The notes under the pieces are model-generated. The model made no database searches. It was not told the origin of the DNA and saw only the letters and a program-made list of their open reading frames with translations. Positions 26,408-35,174 of a stretch of 64,000 nucleotides of DNA are shown piece by piece (the stretch's first letter is position 1; each line of letters starts with the position of its first letter). A program made the translations under genes and the position numbers. The stretch is from positions 1 to 64,000 of the forward strand of contig JAPLAU010000012.1 of NCBI GenBank assembly GCA_026393115.1, read 5' to 3'. Source of the stretch: Actinomycetota bacterium. Its GTDB lineage: Bacteria; Actinomycetota; Actinomycetes; S36-B12; CAIYMF01.

Positions 26408-27373
26408 GTGGACGAGCGCACCCTGGCAGACGTGGGCGAGTTCGGTCTGATCGACTTGATGGCGCCCTCGCTCACATCGAGCGGTCGCGAGGGAGAGGTC
26501 GGAGTCGGAGACGATGCTGCGGTGATCGCGGTAGCAGGTAATCGCGTGGTGGCGGCAGTTGACCAAATGGTCGAGGGTCGCCATTTCCGACGCGACTGGT
26601 CATCGGCCTACGAGGTCGGACGCAAAGCGGCCGCTCGGGCGATGAGTGACATCTCGGCGATGGGAGCTGTGCCGTCTGCTCTGCTGGTTTCGCTCGCGGC
26701 TCCGGCTGATACCACCGTGACGTGGGCACTCGATCTCATGCGCGGGCTCGCCGACGAGGCTTCTGTGGTGGGTGCGCACATCGTGGGCGGCGACACGGTC
26801 GAAGCGCCCGAGGTGGTGATCTCGGTGACGGCGCTGGGGGACTCCGGTGACCACGGGCCGGTCCTGCGTTCGGGAGCCCAGCCCGGCGATCAGGTGTTCA
26901 TCGCCGGAACGCTCGGGCGCGCGGCGGCCGGTCTGGCCGTGTTGATGCGTGGGCACCGGCAGCCCAAATCGCTGGTCGCAGCGCAGCGAACCCCCGAACC
27001 TCCCTATGCGGCGGGCGTAGCAGCGGCGAGCGCCGGCGCGACGGCGATGATCGATATCAGTGATGGCTTGCTGGCCGATGCGGCCCATGTGGCTCGCGCG
27101 TCGGGAGTGGTGATTGCGATTGAGCGCAGTCTGCTTGCCGGCGACGACGAGATTGAGGCAATGGCGCGCAACTTCGGGGTGGATCCGTGGGACTGGGTAC
27201 TGACCGGCGGTGAGGACCACGCCCTACTCGCTTGCTTTCCGCGCGATTCAACTCCACCGGCGGCCTTTCGGCACATCGGTGCAGTGCTGAGTGGCGGCGC
27301 GGGTCAACCTGAGGTCACCATCGATGGAAAGCCCACGTCAGGGGCAGTGGGGCACGAGCACTTTCGGTCGTAG
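26408..27373 (+). CDS. thiL: Thiamine-monophosphate kinase
   Basis: The 321-aa enzyme phosphorylates thiamine monophosphate to the active cofactor ThDP, which IlvB uses. Family motifs are GVGDDAAVI (about residue 33), DQMVEGRHF with GRKAAARAMSDISAMGA, and DISDGLLADAAHVAR. GTG 26408 is 2 nt after ddl, a conserved actinobacterial pair. Normal length. A 13-bp tandem repeat begins at its stop codon. Confidence 0.95.
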   Translation: MDERTLADVGEFGLIDLMAPSLTSSGREGEVGVGDDAAVIAVAGNRVVAAVDQMVEGRHFRRDWSSAYEVGRKAAARAMSDISAMGAVPSALLVSLAAPADTTVTWALDLMRGLADEASVVGAHIVGGDTVEAPEVVISVTALGDSGDHGPVLRSGAQPGDQVFIAGTLGRAAAGLAVLMRGHRQPKSLVAAQRTPEPPYAAGVAAASAGATAMIDISDGLLADAAHVARASGVVIAIERSLLAGDDEIEAMARNFGVDPWDWVLTGGEDHALLACFPRDSTPPAAFRHIGAVLSGGAGQPEVTIDGKPTSGAVGHEHFRS

Positions 27374-27433
27374 ACGACCGGGTGAGACGACCGGGTGAGA
27401 CGTCCGGGTGAGACGACCGGGTGAGACGACCGG
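27373..27433 (+). repeat. 13-bp tandem repeat, 4.7 units, between thiL and rpmB
   Basis: Units of GACGACCGGGTGA run head to tail; the third unit has one change (GACGTCCGGGTGA) and the fifth is partial. They fill the whole 65-bp gap between the convergent genes thiL and rpmB. No hairpin terminator was seen there. Confidence 0.92.
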
Positions 27434-27438
27434 ATCGG

Positions 27439-27630
27439 TCAGACGGCGCGAGTGACCTTGCCGGCCTTGAGGCACGAGGTGCACACATTGAGGCGCTTGG
27501 GCGTGCCGTTGGTGACGGTGCGCACCTTCTGGATGTTCGGGTTCCAGCGTCGCTTGGTGCGCACGTGGGAGTGCGAGATTGAATGCCCGAAGCCTGGGCC
27601 CTTGCCGCAGACGTCGCAGTTGGCAGCCAT
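27439..27630 (-). CDS. rpmB: Ribosomal protein bL28, zinc-binding form
   Basis: The 63-aa protein begins [20 protein letters not shown] and ends with [16 protein letters not shown], so it has two C-x2-C pairs, the zinc-containing (C+) type. It is part of the large ribosomal subunit. ATG 27630 is chosen from the family's normal start; the frame stays open far upstream only as an antisense shadow of fakA. Actinobacteria often carry a second, cysteine-free L28 controlled by Zur; none is visible here. Confidence 0.97.
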   Translation of the reverse strand: MAANCDVCGKGPGFGHSISHSHVRTKRRWNPNIQKVRTVTNGTPKRLNVCTSCLKAGKVTRAV

Positions 27631-27667
27631 GGTCGCGCTCCTCATTGCCGTGGGTGGTGATATCTGT

Positions 27668-27683
27668 TGTTTCAGGTGAAACA
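27668..27683. promoter_or_regulatory. parS-like 16-mer between rpmB and fakA
   Basis: TGTTTCAGGTGAAACA matches the ParB-binding consensus TGTTTCACGTGAAACA at 15 of 16 positions; the difference is in the central CG step. It lies in the divergent gap 27631-27831, 38 bp before rpmB. It may be a secondary ParB site, or a palindromic operator for the divergent genes. Confidence 0.5.
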
Positions 27684-27831
27684 GCCGAGCGTCAGAGGGT
27701 AACCAGAAGCTCTCCTGTGACCGACGCACAACGATACCCGACGGTGTCCCTGAGCCCAAACTGTGGGTCCCGACGGCTAAGGTCACGGGGAAAGACACTG
27801 TTGGCGAGGTGCAAGAGCGGCGGGAGGATGT

Positions 27832-29448
27832 ATGGCGACTCACGTGCGCATGGACGATGCCGCCCTGCGTGGCTGGGTCGCCATCGGTCTTGACGCTTTG
27901 GGCGTGGCCAGGGCCGAAATCGATGGTCTCAACGTGTACCCCGTGCCCGATGGCGACACCGGAACCAACCTCTATCTGACCTTTGAGCAGGCCGCCGATT
28001 CCGTGACGGAGGCCGAACCAGGAAACGTCGCCACTACGGCCCGAGCCCTCGCCCGCGGCGCGCTCTTGGGTGCCCGCGGAAACTCCGGGGTGATTTTGTC
28101 GCAACTGCTTCGCGGCATGGCCGACGAACTGGCGGCCGCTGGGCCTGACGGAATCGGCGGCGCCACGATTGCGGCCGCGTTCACTCGTGCATCCGAACTG
28201 GCCGATGCTGCAGTCGACCGGCCGGTTGAGGGCACGATTCTGACGGTCGCGCGCGAGGCAGCGGCCGGCGCCTGTGCGGCCAACCCTGACGATTTGGCTG
28301 CTGTGATTGTGGCGGCGGCCGAGCGCGCACGCAGCGCACTGGCGCGTACGCCTGAGCAACTCCAGGCGTTGCGGCGTGCGGGCGTCGTTGATGCTGGCGG
28401 TCGCGGTTTCGTCGTGCTTCTCGACGCGATGGTACAAACCCTCACCGGTAAGAGACCCCCGATCACGGTTACGCGCATCGAGCCCGAACCGGCTCCGTTT
28501 GGCGAACCCGACAGCGACGGAATCTATGCCGGACCCGCGTTTGAAGTGATGTTCATGCTCGAGAGCGACGATGCGCGTGTTGCTCACATGCGCACGGCGC
28601 TTTCGGGCCTGGGCGATTCCTTGGTCATCGTGGGTGGCGATCCGCTGTACAACGTTCATGTTCATGTCGACGATGCCGGTGCCGCAGTCGAGGCGGCTAT
28701 CACTGCTGGGCATCCCTCACGCATTCGCATCACGCACCTTCGACAGGCAGAAGACCTTCGGGTGGCCGGACGCGGTGGTGAATCGGGAACACGAGCGCTA
28801 GTTGTTGTCGCACATGGCCCTGGCATTCGTGAGGTGTTGGAAAGTGGGGGAGCCACGGTGGTGATGGCCCGACCACGTCAGCGCCCGAGCACCGCCGAGA
28901 TTCTCGATGGCATCGATCGCTCGGGTGCACACGAAATCGTCGTGCTGCCCAGCGACAAGGACACTCTGCCTGTTGCGGAGGCCGCCGCGGAAGAGGCTCG
29001 TGACCGAGGGTTGCGCGTCAGCGTGATTCCTTCGCGTTCTGTGGTGCAGTCACTGGCTGCCGTTGCTGTGCATGATTCGGCCCGCCTGTACCCCGACGAC
29101 GTGGTGACGATGACGCGTGCGGCGGGGGCGACTCGTTATGGCGCGGTCACGATCGCTGCCCGTGAAGGCATGACGTCAGCCGGAATCTGTCAGGTGGGTG
29201 ATGTGCTCGGACTCGCACAAGGTGACATCGTCGAGATTGGCGAGTCGGTCAGCGAGGTTGCCACTCGACTCATCGCACGATTGTGTGATTCGGGAAGCGA
29301 ACTCATCACGATCGTCACGGGTTCGGAGTGCACTGACGAAGATCGCGCTGACGTCGCCGATTACCTACGTTCACATTTTCGACTACTCGACATCGTCGAA
29401 TACGCCGGTGGCCAGCCATACTGGCCGTTCATCATCGGGGTTGAATGA
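27832..29448 (+). CDS. fakA: DAK2/FakA-like kinase
   Basis: The 538-aa protein has an N-terminal DhaL kinase domain with [19 protein letters not shown] (about residues 27-45) and [15 protein letters not shown], a middle domain, and a C-terminal DegV-like/FakA domain. FakA phosphorylates fatty acids held by FakB proteins in Firmicutes; actinobacterial proteins in this position between rpmB and recG are usually annotated only as DAK2-domain proteins. A TAAGGT box (27778-27783) and GGGAGG support ATG 27832. recG follows 6 nt later. The symbol is by family; the substrate is unproven. Confidence 0.85.
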   Translation: MATHVRMDDAALRGWVAIGLDALGVARAEIDGLNVYPVPDGDTGTNLYLTFEQAADSVTEAEPGNVATTARALARGALLGARGNSGVILSQLLRGMADELAAAGPDGIGGATIAAAFTRASELADAAVDRPVEGTILTVAREAAAGACAANPDDLAAVIVAAAERARSALARTPEQLQALRRAGVVDAGGRGFVVLLDAMVQTLTGKRPPITVTRIEPEPAPFGEPDSDGIYAGPAFEVMFMLESDDARVAHMRTALSGLGDSLVIVGGDPLYNVHVHVDDAGAAVEAAITAGHPSRIRITHLRQAEDLRVAGRGGESGTRALVVVAHGPGIREVLESGGATVVMARPRQRPSTAEILDGIDRSGAHEIVVLPSDKDTLPVAEAAAEEARDRGLRVSVIPSRSVVQSLAAVAVHDSARLYPDDVVTMTRAAGATRYGAVTIAAREGMTSAGICQVGDVLGLAQGDIVEIGESVSEVATRLIARLCDSGSELITIVTGSECTDEDRADVADYLRSHFRLLDIVEYAGGQPYWPFIIGVE

Positions 29449-29454
29449 GGCGTC

Positions 29455-31665
29455 ATGCCGCGACTTGATGATGCGCTGTCGAAGGCTGTCGGTGGTGCAA
29501 GCGCCACGGCCCTGAAGAAGGCCTTCGGCATGGTCACCGTTGAAGATCTCTTGCGGCACTATCCGCGCCGGTATGCCCAACGCGGTGAACTGACCGATAT
29601 TTCCTCGCTACAGATCGACGAGCACGTCACCGTCATGGCTGAAGTCAAGGACGTGTCGTCACGCCGCATGCGCGAGCGCAAGGGATTGCTGGTCGAAGTC
29701 ACCGTCACCGATGGTCGCGGCGATCTCAAGCTCACGTTCTTCAATCAGCCGTGGCTTGCCGACAAACTCAAGCCCGGCCGGCGGGGACTTTTCTCCGGCA
29801 AGGTCACCGAGTTTCGGCACGTACGCCAACTCACACAACCCGATCACGTATTGCTTCCTGACGATGGCGATGAGGTTGATTCCGATTCGGTTGCCGCGTT
29901 CGCGCGCGCTCTGATTCCCGTGTATAGCGCCACGTCTTCTGTCTCGTCGTGGCGTATTGCCCGAGCCGTGTCTGCGGTACTCGATGGTCTCGAAGTCGAC
30001 GAAGCTGATGATCCGCTGCCCGTATCGGTACGCACCGGGCGCGGACTGCGAGCCTTGGGTGATGCGCTGGTGGCAGTGCATCGTCCCGACACTCTCGACG
30101 ACGTCACCGGCGGTCGCGAGCGCTTGCAGTGGGATGAAGCATTTGTGCTTCAGGTGGTGCTCGCTCAGCGCCGCCTTGAAGCGCGGGCACTTCCCGCTGT
30201 GCCGCGACCAGCCCAAGCCGGCGGACTTCTCGAGCAGTTTGATGCGGCACTTCCCTTCACGCTCACCGCCGGGCAGTGCGCCGTGGGTGAGGTGCTGTCA
30301 ACCGATCTGGCGCGCAGTCATCCAATGCATCGGTTGTTGCAGGGTGAGGTTGGAAGTGGCAAGACCGTCTGTGCGTTGCGCGCGATGCTTGCCGTCGTCG
30401 ACTCCGGTGGTCAGGCCGCGCTGCTCGCACCGACCGAGGTGCTCGCGGCACAGCATGCCCGCTCGATTACCGCGATGCTCGGCCCGCTTGCGCAGGGTGG
30501 CTTGCTCGGGGGCAGCGTCGACGGAACGCGAGTGGCACTGCTCACCGGTTCCCAGAACACCGCACAACGACGAGCGTCACTGCTCAACATCGTCAGTGGT
30601 GATGCCGGCATCGTCATCGGAACGCACGCGCTGCTGCAGGAGTCAGTGGAGTTTTATGACCTCGGACTTGTTGTTGTCGACGAGCAACACCGATTCGGTG
30701 TTGAGCAGCGCGCGGCGCTGGCGGCGAAGTCGCGTGATGGCAATCGACCGCATGTACTGGTGATGACGGCGACGCCTATTCCGCGCACCGTCGCGATGAC
30801 AGTATTCGGTGACCTTGAAGTGTCGACGCTCGATGAACTTCCAGCCGGTCGTTCGCCGATCGCCACTCATGTCGTGGCACCGCAAGAGAACCCTGCACAT
30901 TTGTCTCGGGCTTGGCAGCGCATTCGTGAGGAAGTCGACGCGGGCCATCAGGCGTATGTGGTGTGCCCGCGAATAGGTGAAGCGGCCGGCGACGACGATG
31001 CCGAAGCGCCAGCCGATGATTCCGAAACCGAACGCCGCCCGCCGCTGGCCGTTCTTGATGTTGCGCCTCGACTTGCGCAGGGTCCGCTGGCTGGGCTACG
31101 CGTTGGCGTCTTGCATGGTCGGCTCCCTGCTGATGAGAAAGACGACATCATGCGCCGGTTTGCTGAAGGCGGCGCTGCTGCTGACGGCATCGATGTACTG
31201 GTGGCGACCACGGTGATTGAGGTCGGAGTTGATGTGGCCAACGCGACTGTGATGGTCGTGATGGACGCCGATCGATTTGGAGTGTCGCAACTGCACCAGT
31301 TGCGCGGACGCGTGGGACGAGGGTCTGCGCCGGGGTTGTGTTTGTTGGTCAGTGATTCACCGGAAGGTTCACCGGCGCGCGAGCGCTTGGCTGCGGTGGC
31401 TGCGACCACCGATGGTTTCGAGTTGTCGCGAATCGACTTGATGGCGCGTCGCGAGGGTGACGTGTTGGGTGCCTCGCAGTCTGGACGGCGTTCGAGCCTG
31501 CGACTGCTCTCGGTGCTGCGCGATGAGGCCGTCATCGTCGCCGCGCGCGATGTGGCAACTGAGGTGGTCGCTACAGATCCGACCCTGGCAGGGCAACCTG
31601 CTTTGCGCCGAGCAGTGTCGGCGCTGGTCGACGAGGAGCAAGCCGAGTTCCTCGAGCGCTCCTAA
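29455..31665 (+). CDS. recG: ATP-dependent DNA helicase RecG
   Basis: The 736-aa helicase reverses stalled forks and processes branched DNA. It has an N-terminal wedge/OB domain, Walker A GEVGSGKTVCALRA (about residues 300-313), the RecG-specific DEQHRFGVEQR, MTATPIPRT and the helicase C-terminal QLHQLRGRVGRG. A short acidic insert (GDDDAEAPADDSE) sits between the helicase lobes, which is common in Actinobacteria. ATG 29455 is 6 nt after fakA. Confidence 0.96.
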   Translation: MPRLDDALSKAVGGASATALKKAFGMVTVEDLLRHYPRRYAQRGELTDISSLQIDEHVTVMAEVKDVSSRRMRERKGLLVEVTVTDGRGDLKLTFFNQPWLADKLKPGRRGLFSGKVTEFRHVRQLTQPDHVLLPDDGDEVDSDSVAAFARALIPVYSATSSVSSWRIARAVSAVLDGLEVDEADDPLPVSVRTGRGLRALGDALVAVHRPDTLDDVTGGRERLQWDEAFVLQVVLAQRRLEARALPAVPRPAQAGGLLEQFDAALPFTLTAGQCAVGEVLSTDLARSHPMHRLLQGEVGSGKTVCALRAMLAVVDSGGQAALLAPTEVLAAQHARSITAMLGPLAQGGLLGGSVDGTRVALLTGSQNTAQRRASLLNIVSGDAGIVIGTHALLQESVEFYDLGLVVVDEQHRFGVEQRAALAAKSRDGNRPHVLVMTATPIPRTVAMTVFGDLEVSTLDELPAGRSPIATHVVAPQENPAHLSRAWQRIREEVDAGHQAYVVCPRIGEAAGDDDAEAPADDSETERRPPLAVLDVAPRLAQGPLAGLRVGVLHGRLPADEKDDIMRRFAEGGAAADGIDVLVATTVIEVGVDVANATVMVVMDADRFGVSQLHQLRGRVGRGSAPGLCLLVSDSPEGSPARERLAAVAATTDGFELSRIDLMARREGDVLGASQSGRRSSLRLLSVLRDEAVIVAARDVATEVVATDPTLAGQPALRRAVSALVDEEQAEFLERS

Positions 31666-31678
31666 CCCCCTTTTCAGC

Positions 31679-31732
31679 CCCCTTTTCGCATGGGGGGACA
31701 TTAGGCACGCATAGACGCAGTTTTTCAGCCCC
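31679..31732 (+). repeat. Dispersed ~53-bp repeat, copy B
   Basis: This copy starts 14 bp after the recG stop and has the same core blocks as copies A and C, ending in TCAGCCCC. The bases before it repeat CCCCCTTTTC twice. It may act as a recG 3' element. Confidence 0.9.
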
Positions 31733-31745
31733 ACGCGCCTCGAGC

Positions 31746-31765
31746 GATCGCCGATCCTTCGGCGA
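31746..31765 (+). other. Small hairpin before the hydrolase gene
   Basis: ATCGCCGA and TCGGCGAT form a perfect 8-bp stem with loop TCCT. It lies between repeat copy B and the hydrolase start; it may be a terminator remnant or part of a leader. Confidence 0.4.
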
Positions 31766-31782
31766 TGCGGCAGGGTGTAGCC

Positions 31783-32670
31783 ATGGAGCAAGCATTCAGC
31801 GAGGTCGCCCTGTCCGGTGGTCGTGTCGTGGAAATCTCGGTCGCAGGCGATCCCAGTGATCGCACGGTGGTGTACCACCACGGAACGCCCACCGGCCGCC
31901 GAATTCCCACCGACTTCCTTGAGGCAGCCGCATCGCGCGGGCTCCGTCTGGTCGCCTATAACCGACCTGGGTACGCAGGAAGCAGTGCCAACCCGGGCCG
32001 CAGCGTCGCCGATGATGCGGCACTTCTCACCGAACTACTCGACGCATTGAGCATCGGCGAGTTCGCATCTGTCGGTTGGTCCGGTGGAGGCCCGCACGCC
32101 TTGGCGGCGGCTGCACTGCTTCCCGGTCGCTGCCGCGCAGCCACGGTGATCGCCGGAGTCGCGCCCTTCCAAGCAGCCGGACTCGACTGGTTCGCTGGTA
32201 TGGGTGAAGACAATCTCGCTGAATTCGGTGCCGCAGTTGAGGGCGAAGAGCCATTGCGCGCGTTCCTCACCGAAGCAGCACGCGGACTGCGCACTGTCAC
32301 CGGTAACGACATCATTGAGGCGCTCGCGAGTTTGCTTCCAGAGGCTGACCGCCGCGTTCTCACCGGCGATTATGCCGAAGAAATGGCGGCCGACATGCGC
32401 GACGCGGTATCCCTCGGAATCGACGGCTGGTGCGAAGACGACCTCGCGTTCGCGCGGCCGTGGGGATTCGAACTCGACTCGATCGCAACCCCGCTGGCGT
32501 TGTGGCAGGGAAGCGACGATCTGATGGTGCCGCTCGCCCATGGGCGCTGGTTGGCCGCCGCGATGCCGCAAGCGCACGCGCGCGAACTCGCGGGCGAAGG
32601 CCACCTCTCGTTGGTACACAACCGCATGGGCGAACTGTTCGACGAACTTGTCGGCTTGGCGGGTTGGTAA
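31783..32670 (+). CDS. Alpha/beta hydrolase
   Basis: The 295-aa protein has the oxyanion stretch VVYHHGTPTGRRIP, the nucleophile elbow VGWSGGGPHALAAA (about residue 97), an acidic residue likely in GSDDLMVP, and the histidine in GEGHLSLVHN near the C-terminus. This is a complete catalytic set; the substrate is unknown. ATG 31783 is preferred (6 nt after CAGGGT, resembling the leaderless pattern); ATG 31765, 18 nt up, is the alternative and overlaps the hairpin. It ends 4 nt before rsmD. Confidence 0.82.
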   Translation: MEQAFSEVALSGGRVVEISVAGDPSDRTVVYHHGTPTGRRIPTDFLEAAASRGLRLVAYNRPGYAGSSANPGRSVADDAALLTELLDALSIGEFASVGWSGGGPHALAAAALLPGRCRAATVIAGVAPFQAAGLDWFAGMGEDNLAEFGAAVEGEEPLRAFLTEAARGLRTVTGNDIIEALASLLPEADRRVLTGDYAEEMAADMRDAVSLGIDGWCEDDLAFARPWGFELDSIATPLALWQGSDDLMVPLAHGRWLAAAMPQAHARELAGEGHLSLVHNRMGELFDELVGLAGW

Positions 32671-32674
32671 CGCC

Positions 32675-33247
32675 GTGACTCGCATCATCGGCGGAATCGC
32701 CGGCGGCCGGCGTCTGGCCGTTCCTCCGCGCGGTACGCGTCCGACGTCCGACCGAGTGCGTGAGGCACTGTTCAACTCCCTTGATCATCAAATCGGTGAG
32801 TGGCAGACCTGTCGGGTACTCGACCTGTATGCCGGTTCGGGGGCATTGGGACTCGAAGCGGCTAGCCGAGGTGCTGAGCACGTGCTCATGGTCGAACAGG
32901 CGGCCGCGGCGGTAGCCGTCATCAGGGCGAATATCGAGGCGGTCGGTCTTGGGACGGCGCGCGTTCATTCCGGCGAGGTGACTCGCCTCGCCGCTTCAAC
33001 GCCACCCGCGGTTGCCATGGCGCCCTACTCGCTCGTGCTGCTTGACCCGCCGTACGACGTCGCTGCCCCGGCGGTAGGGCGGGTGTTGACGACGCTCGGC
33101 GCACACGGCTGGCTCGAGCCCGACGCGCTGGTGGTGGTCGAGCGTTCCGCGCGAGATGACTGGGCGTGGCCCGAGGGCTTCGCAGCAATTCGCGAAAGGC
33201 GATACGGCGACACGGCCCTGTGGTTCGGCGAGAAGGGCCCGGCCTGA
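32675..33247 (+). CDS. rsmD: 16S rRNA (guanine966-N2)-methyltransferase
   Basis: The 190-aa SAM methyltransferase starts with TRIIGGIAGGRRLAVPP and has the SAM motif LDLYAGSGALGLEAASRGA (about residues 48-66) and catalytic motif LLDPPYD. It methylates 16S rRNA during 30S assembly. GTG 32675 fits the family N-terminus and lies just after the hydrolase stop. coaD follows, the usual actinobacterial arrangement. Confidence 0.94.
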   Translation: MTRIIGGIAGGRRLAVPPRGTRPTSDRVREALFNSLDHQIGEWQTCRVLDLYAGSGALGLEAASRGAEHVLMVEQAAAAVAVIRANIEAVGLGTARVHSGEVTRLAASTPPAVAMAPYSLVLLDPPYDVAAPAVGRVLTTLGAHGWLEPDALVVVERSARDDWAWPEGFAAIRERRYGDTALWFGEKGPA

Positions 33248-33299
33248 GAGACTGTGGGAGGGACCAGACCCGACGTGAGCTATGTGGAAGGAAGCACCG

Positions 33300-33791
33300 A
33301 TGCGCAGTGCCGTGTGCCCCGGATCCTTTGACCCGGTGACCAACGGTCATCTGGACGTGTTCATTCGAGCCTCGGCCCTGTTCGACGAGGTAGTGGTCGC
33401 GGTGCTCATCAACAAGAAGAAGAAGTCACTGTTCACCGTTGACGAGCGCATTGAGATGTTGACGCAGGTCGTTGCGCCGCTGGGCAACGTGAAGGTTGAT
33501 GCCTTCCACGGTCTGCTGGTCGACTTTTGCCGCGACCGCAAGATTCCCGCCATCGTCAAGGGTCTGCGTGCTGTCACCGACTTTGACTACGAGTTGCAGA
33601 TGGCTCAGATGAACCATCAATTGGCTGGGGTCGAAACGCTGTTCGTTTCTACCAATCCCTTGTACAGCTACCTGTCCTCAAGTTTGGTCAAGGAGGTGGC
33701 CACCCACGGCGGAGATGTTTCCAAGTTGGTGCCGCCGGGAGTCCTCGACCAACTCCTTGCCACGATCGCCGCACAGCAGGAGGAGAAGTGA
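33300..33791 (+). CDS. coaD: Phosphopantetheine adenylyltransferase
   Basis: The 163-aa enzyme makes dephospho-CoA from phosphopantetheine and ATP. The nucleotidyltransferase motif is [12 protein letters not shown] (residues 8-19), with [12 protein letters not shown] and the C-terminal [16 protein letters not shown] 33300 follows GGAAGGA. Its stop overlaps the next start (GTGA). Confidence 0.97.
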   Translation: MRSAVCPGSFDPVTNGHLDVFIRASALFDEVVVAVLINKKKKSLFTVDERIEMLTQVVAPLGNVKVDAFHGLLVDFCRDRKIPAIVKGLRAVTDFDYELQMAQMNHQLAGVETLFVSTNPLYSYLSSSLVKEVATHGGDVSKLVPPGVLDQLLATIAAQQEEK

Positions 33792-34300
33792 ACGTCCACG
33801 AAAGGCTCGATGAGCTCGGCGACATGATCACCCAGGCGCGCTCGATGCCCATGTCGGCTTCGTGCATCGTCAACCGCAGTGAGGTGCTCGACATCATCGA
33901 GGACATTCGCGCCTCCCTCCCGCAGGAGATTCAAGAAGCCGATCGACTCCTTGACGACCGCGAGCAGGTATTGGCCGATGCCGACACCGAGGCCGAGCGC
34001 ATTTTGGAATTGGCAAGAGCCGATGCGGCTCAGCTCATCACCCAGGAGTGGGTCTACGCCGCGGCGATTCGCGAGGCCGAACTCGTGCGACGCGAAGCCG
34101 AAGACGACTCCAACCGCATGCGGCAGGAAATCGATGACTATGTCGACGCCAAGCTCGCCGGCTTTGAGATTGCGCTCAACAAGACCCTCTCAGCAGTCGC
34201 CCGTGGCCGTGACAAACTACGCGGAACGGACATGAGTCCTCAGGTGTTCGAGGAGACTGGCCCCGTACCCGCTGTCGACGACGGACGTCGCGACTACTAG
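33788..34300 (+). CDS. SepIVA-like (DivIVA-related) coiled-coil protein
   Basis: The 170-aa protein has an N-terminal conserved part ([20 protein letters not shown], residues 5-24) and a predicted coiled coil rich in Ala, Glu and Asp, ending [21 protein letters not shown]. This matches the family of mycobacterial SepIVA (Rv2927c), a septation factor located next to the DUF177 gene there too. It is shorter than the mycobacterial protein (about 245 aa), mainly in the coiled coil. GTG 33788 overlaps the coaD stop. Confidence 0.82.
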   Translation: MNVHERLDELGDMITQARSMPMSASCIVNRSEVLDIIEDIRASLPQEIQEADRLLDDREQVLADADTEAERILELARADAAQLITQEWVYAAAIREAELVRREAEDDSNRMRQEIDDYVDAKLAGFEIALNKTLSAVARGRDKLRGTDMSPQVFEETGPVPAVDDGRRDY

Positions 34301-34402
34301 GTCTGAGCACCCGTGTTTGGGGAGTTGAGGCTCCCTCCGATACCCTTGGGGCTTGGTTACGTGCCATCCGGCCGAAGCCCGACTGCTTACCTGTGAAGGA
34401 CC

Positions 34403-34990
34403 GTGTCCAGACTCGACCCCAGCGCGCCGCTCGTGCTCGATGTACGCGGGCTCGGACGACGCGCGGGGGCCATGATCACGGTCCAGCGCACGGCACAAGC
34501 ACCGTCGGATCTCGGCACGGTCGTAATCAGCGTCCCTGAGGGCACCGATATCGAACTGGATCTCCAGCTCGAGTCGGTGGTTGAAGGGGTGTACATCACC
34601 GGAACCGCGACGGTTCGGGCGGTGGGGGAATGTTCCCGCTGCCTCGACCCGATGGTGAGCGAGACTGTTGTGGGGTTGCAGGAGCTGTACCGGTACCCCA
34701 ACGACGATCACCGCAGCGGCGACGACGATGATGAACTACCTGAGCTTGAGGACGATCTACTCGACCTTGAGCCCACATTGCGCGACGCAGTAGTGCTTGC
34801 ACTGCCGCTAGCGCCGTTGTGTCGCGACGACTGCCCGGGGCTCTGTTCCGAGTGTGGCGTTCGACTGGCGGAGGAACCAGAGCACGCGCACGATCAGTTC
34901 GACCCGCGGTGGGCCGCCCTTGGGCAACTCACCGAAACCGATGACCTTCCCGGCGACGCCGGCGATGAACGACCGAGAGAAGAGGGCTAA
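34403..34990 (+). CDS. DUF177/YceD family protein
   Basis: The 195-aa protein belongs to the DUF177 (YceD) family found beside rpmF in nearly all bacteria and thought to act in 23S rRNA accumulation or ribosome assembly. It has C-x2-C (GECSRCLDP, about residue 75) and a second cysteine group (CRDDCPGLCSECG), with an acidic stretch DDDDELPELEDD between. GTG 34403 follows AAGGA. rpmF starts 3 nt after its stop. Confidence 0.93.
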   Translation: MSRLDPSAPLVLDVRGLGRRAGAMITVQRTAQAPSDLGTVVISVPEGTDIELDLQLESVVEGVYITGTATVRAVGECSRCLDPMVSETVVGLQELYRYPNDDHRSGDDDDELPELEDDLLDLEPTLRDAVVLALPLAPLCRDDCPGLCSECGVRLAEEPEHAHDQFDPRWAALGQLTETDDLPGDAGDERPREEG

Positions 34991-34993
34991 CCA

Positions 34994-35167
34994 GTGGCCG
35001 TTCCCAAGCGGAAGATGTCGCGCTCCAACACGCGCAGCCGCCGCTCGCAGTGGAAGACGACTGCGCCCGCGCTCGTCACCTGCGACCGTTGCAAGAGCCC
35101 CAAGCTTGGGCACACTGCGTGCCCCACCTGCGGCACGTACAACAAGCGCCAGGTGCTCGACGTCTGA
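34994..35167 (+). CDS. rpmF: Ribosomal protein bL32
   Basis: This 57-aa gene starts at GTG 34994 ([20 protein letters not shown]) and has two C-x2-C pairs (residues 30/33 and 43/46) for a zinc ribbon. It is a large-subunit ribosomal protein. Its place between DUF177 and plsX is the conserved order. The next gene starts 7 or 31 nt after its stop. Confidence 0.97.
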   Translation: MAVPKRKMSRSNTRSRRSQWKTTAPALVTCDRCKSPKLGHTACPTCGTYNKRQVLDV

Positions 35168-35174
35168 GTGTCGG

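Noticed and set aside
27631-28713. Upstream extension of rpmB into a 424-aa minus-strand frame
   Set aside because: L28 begins at ATG 27630; the rest is antisense to fakA and crosses its promoter.
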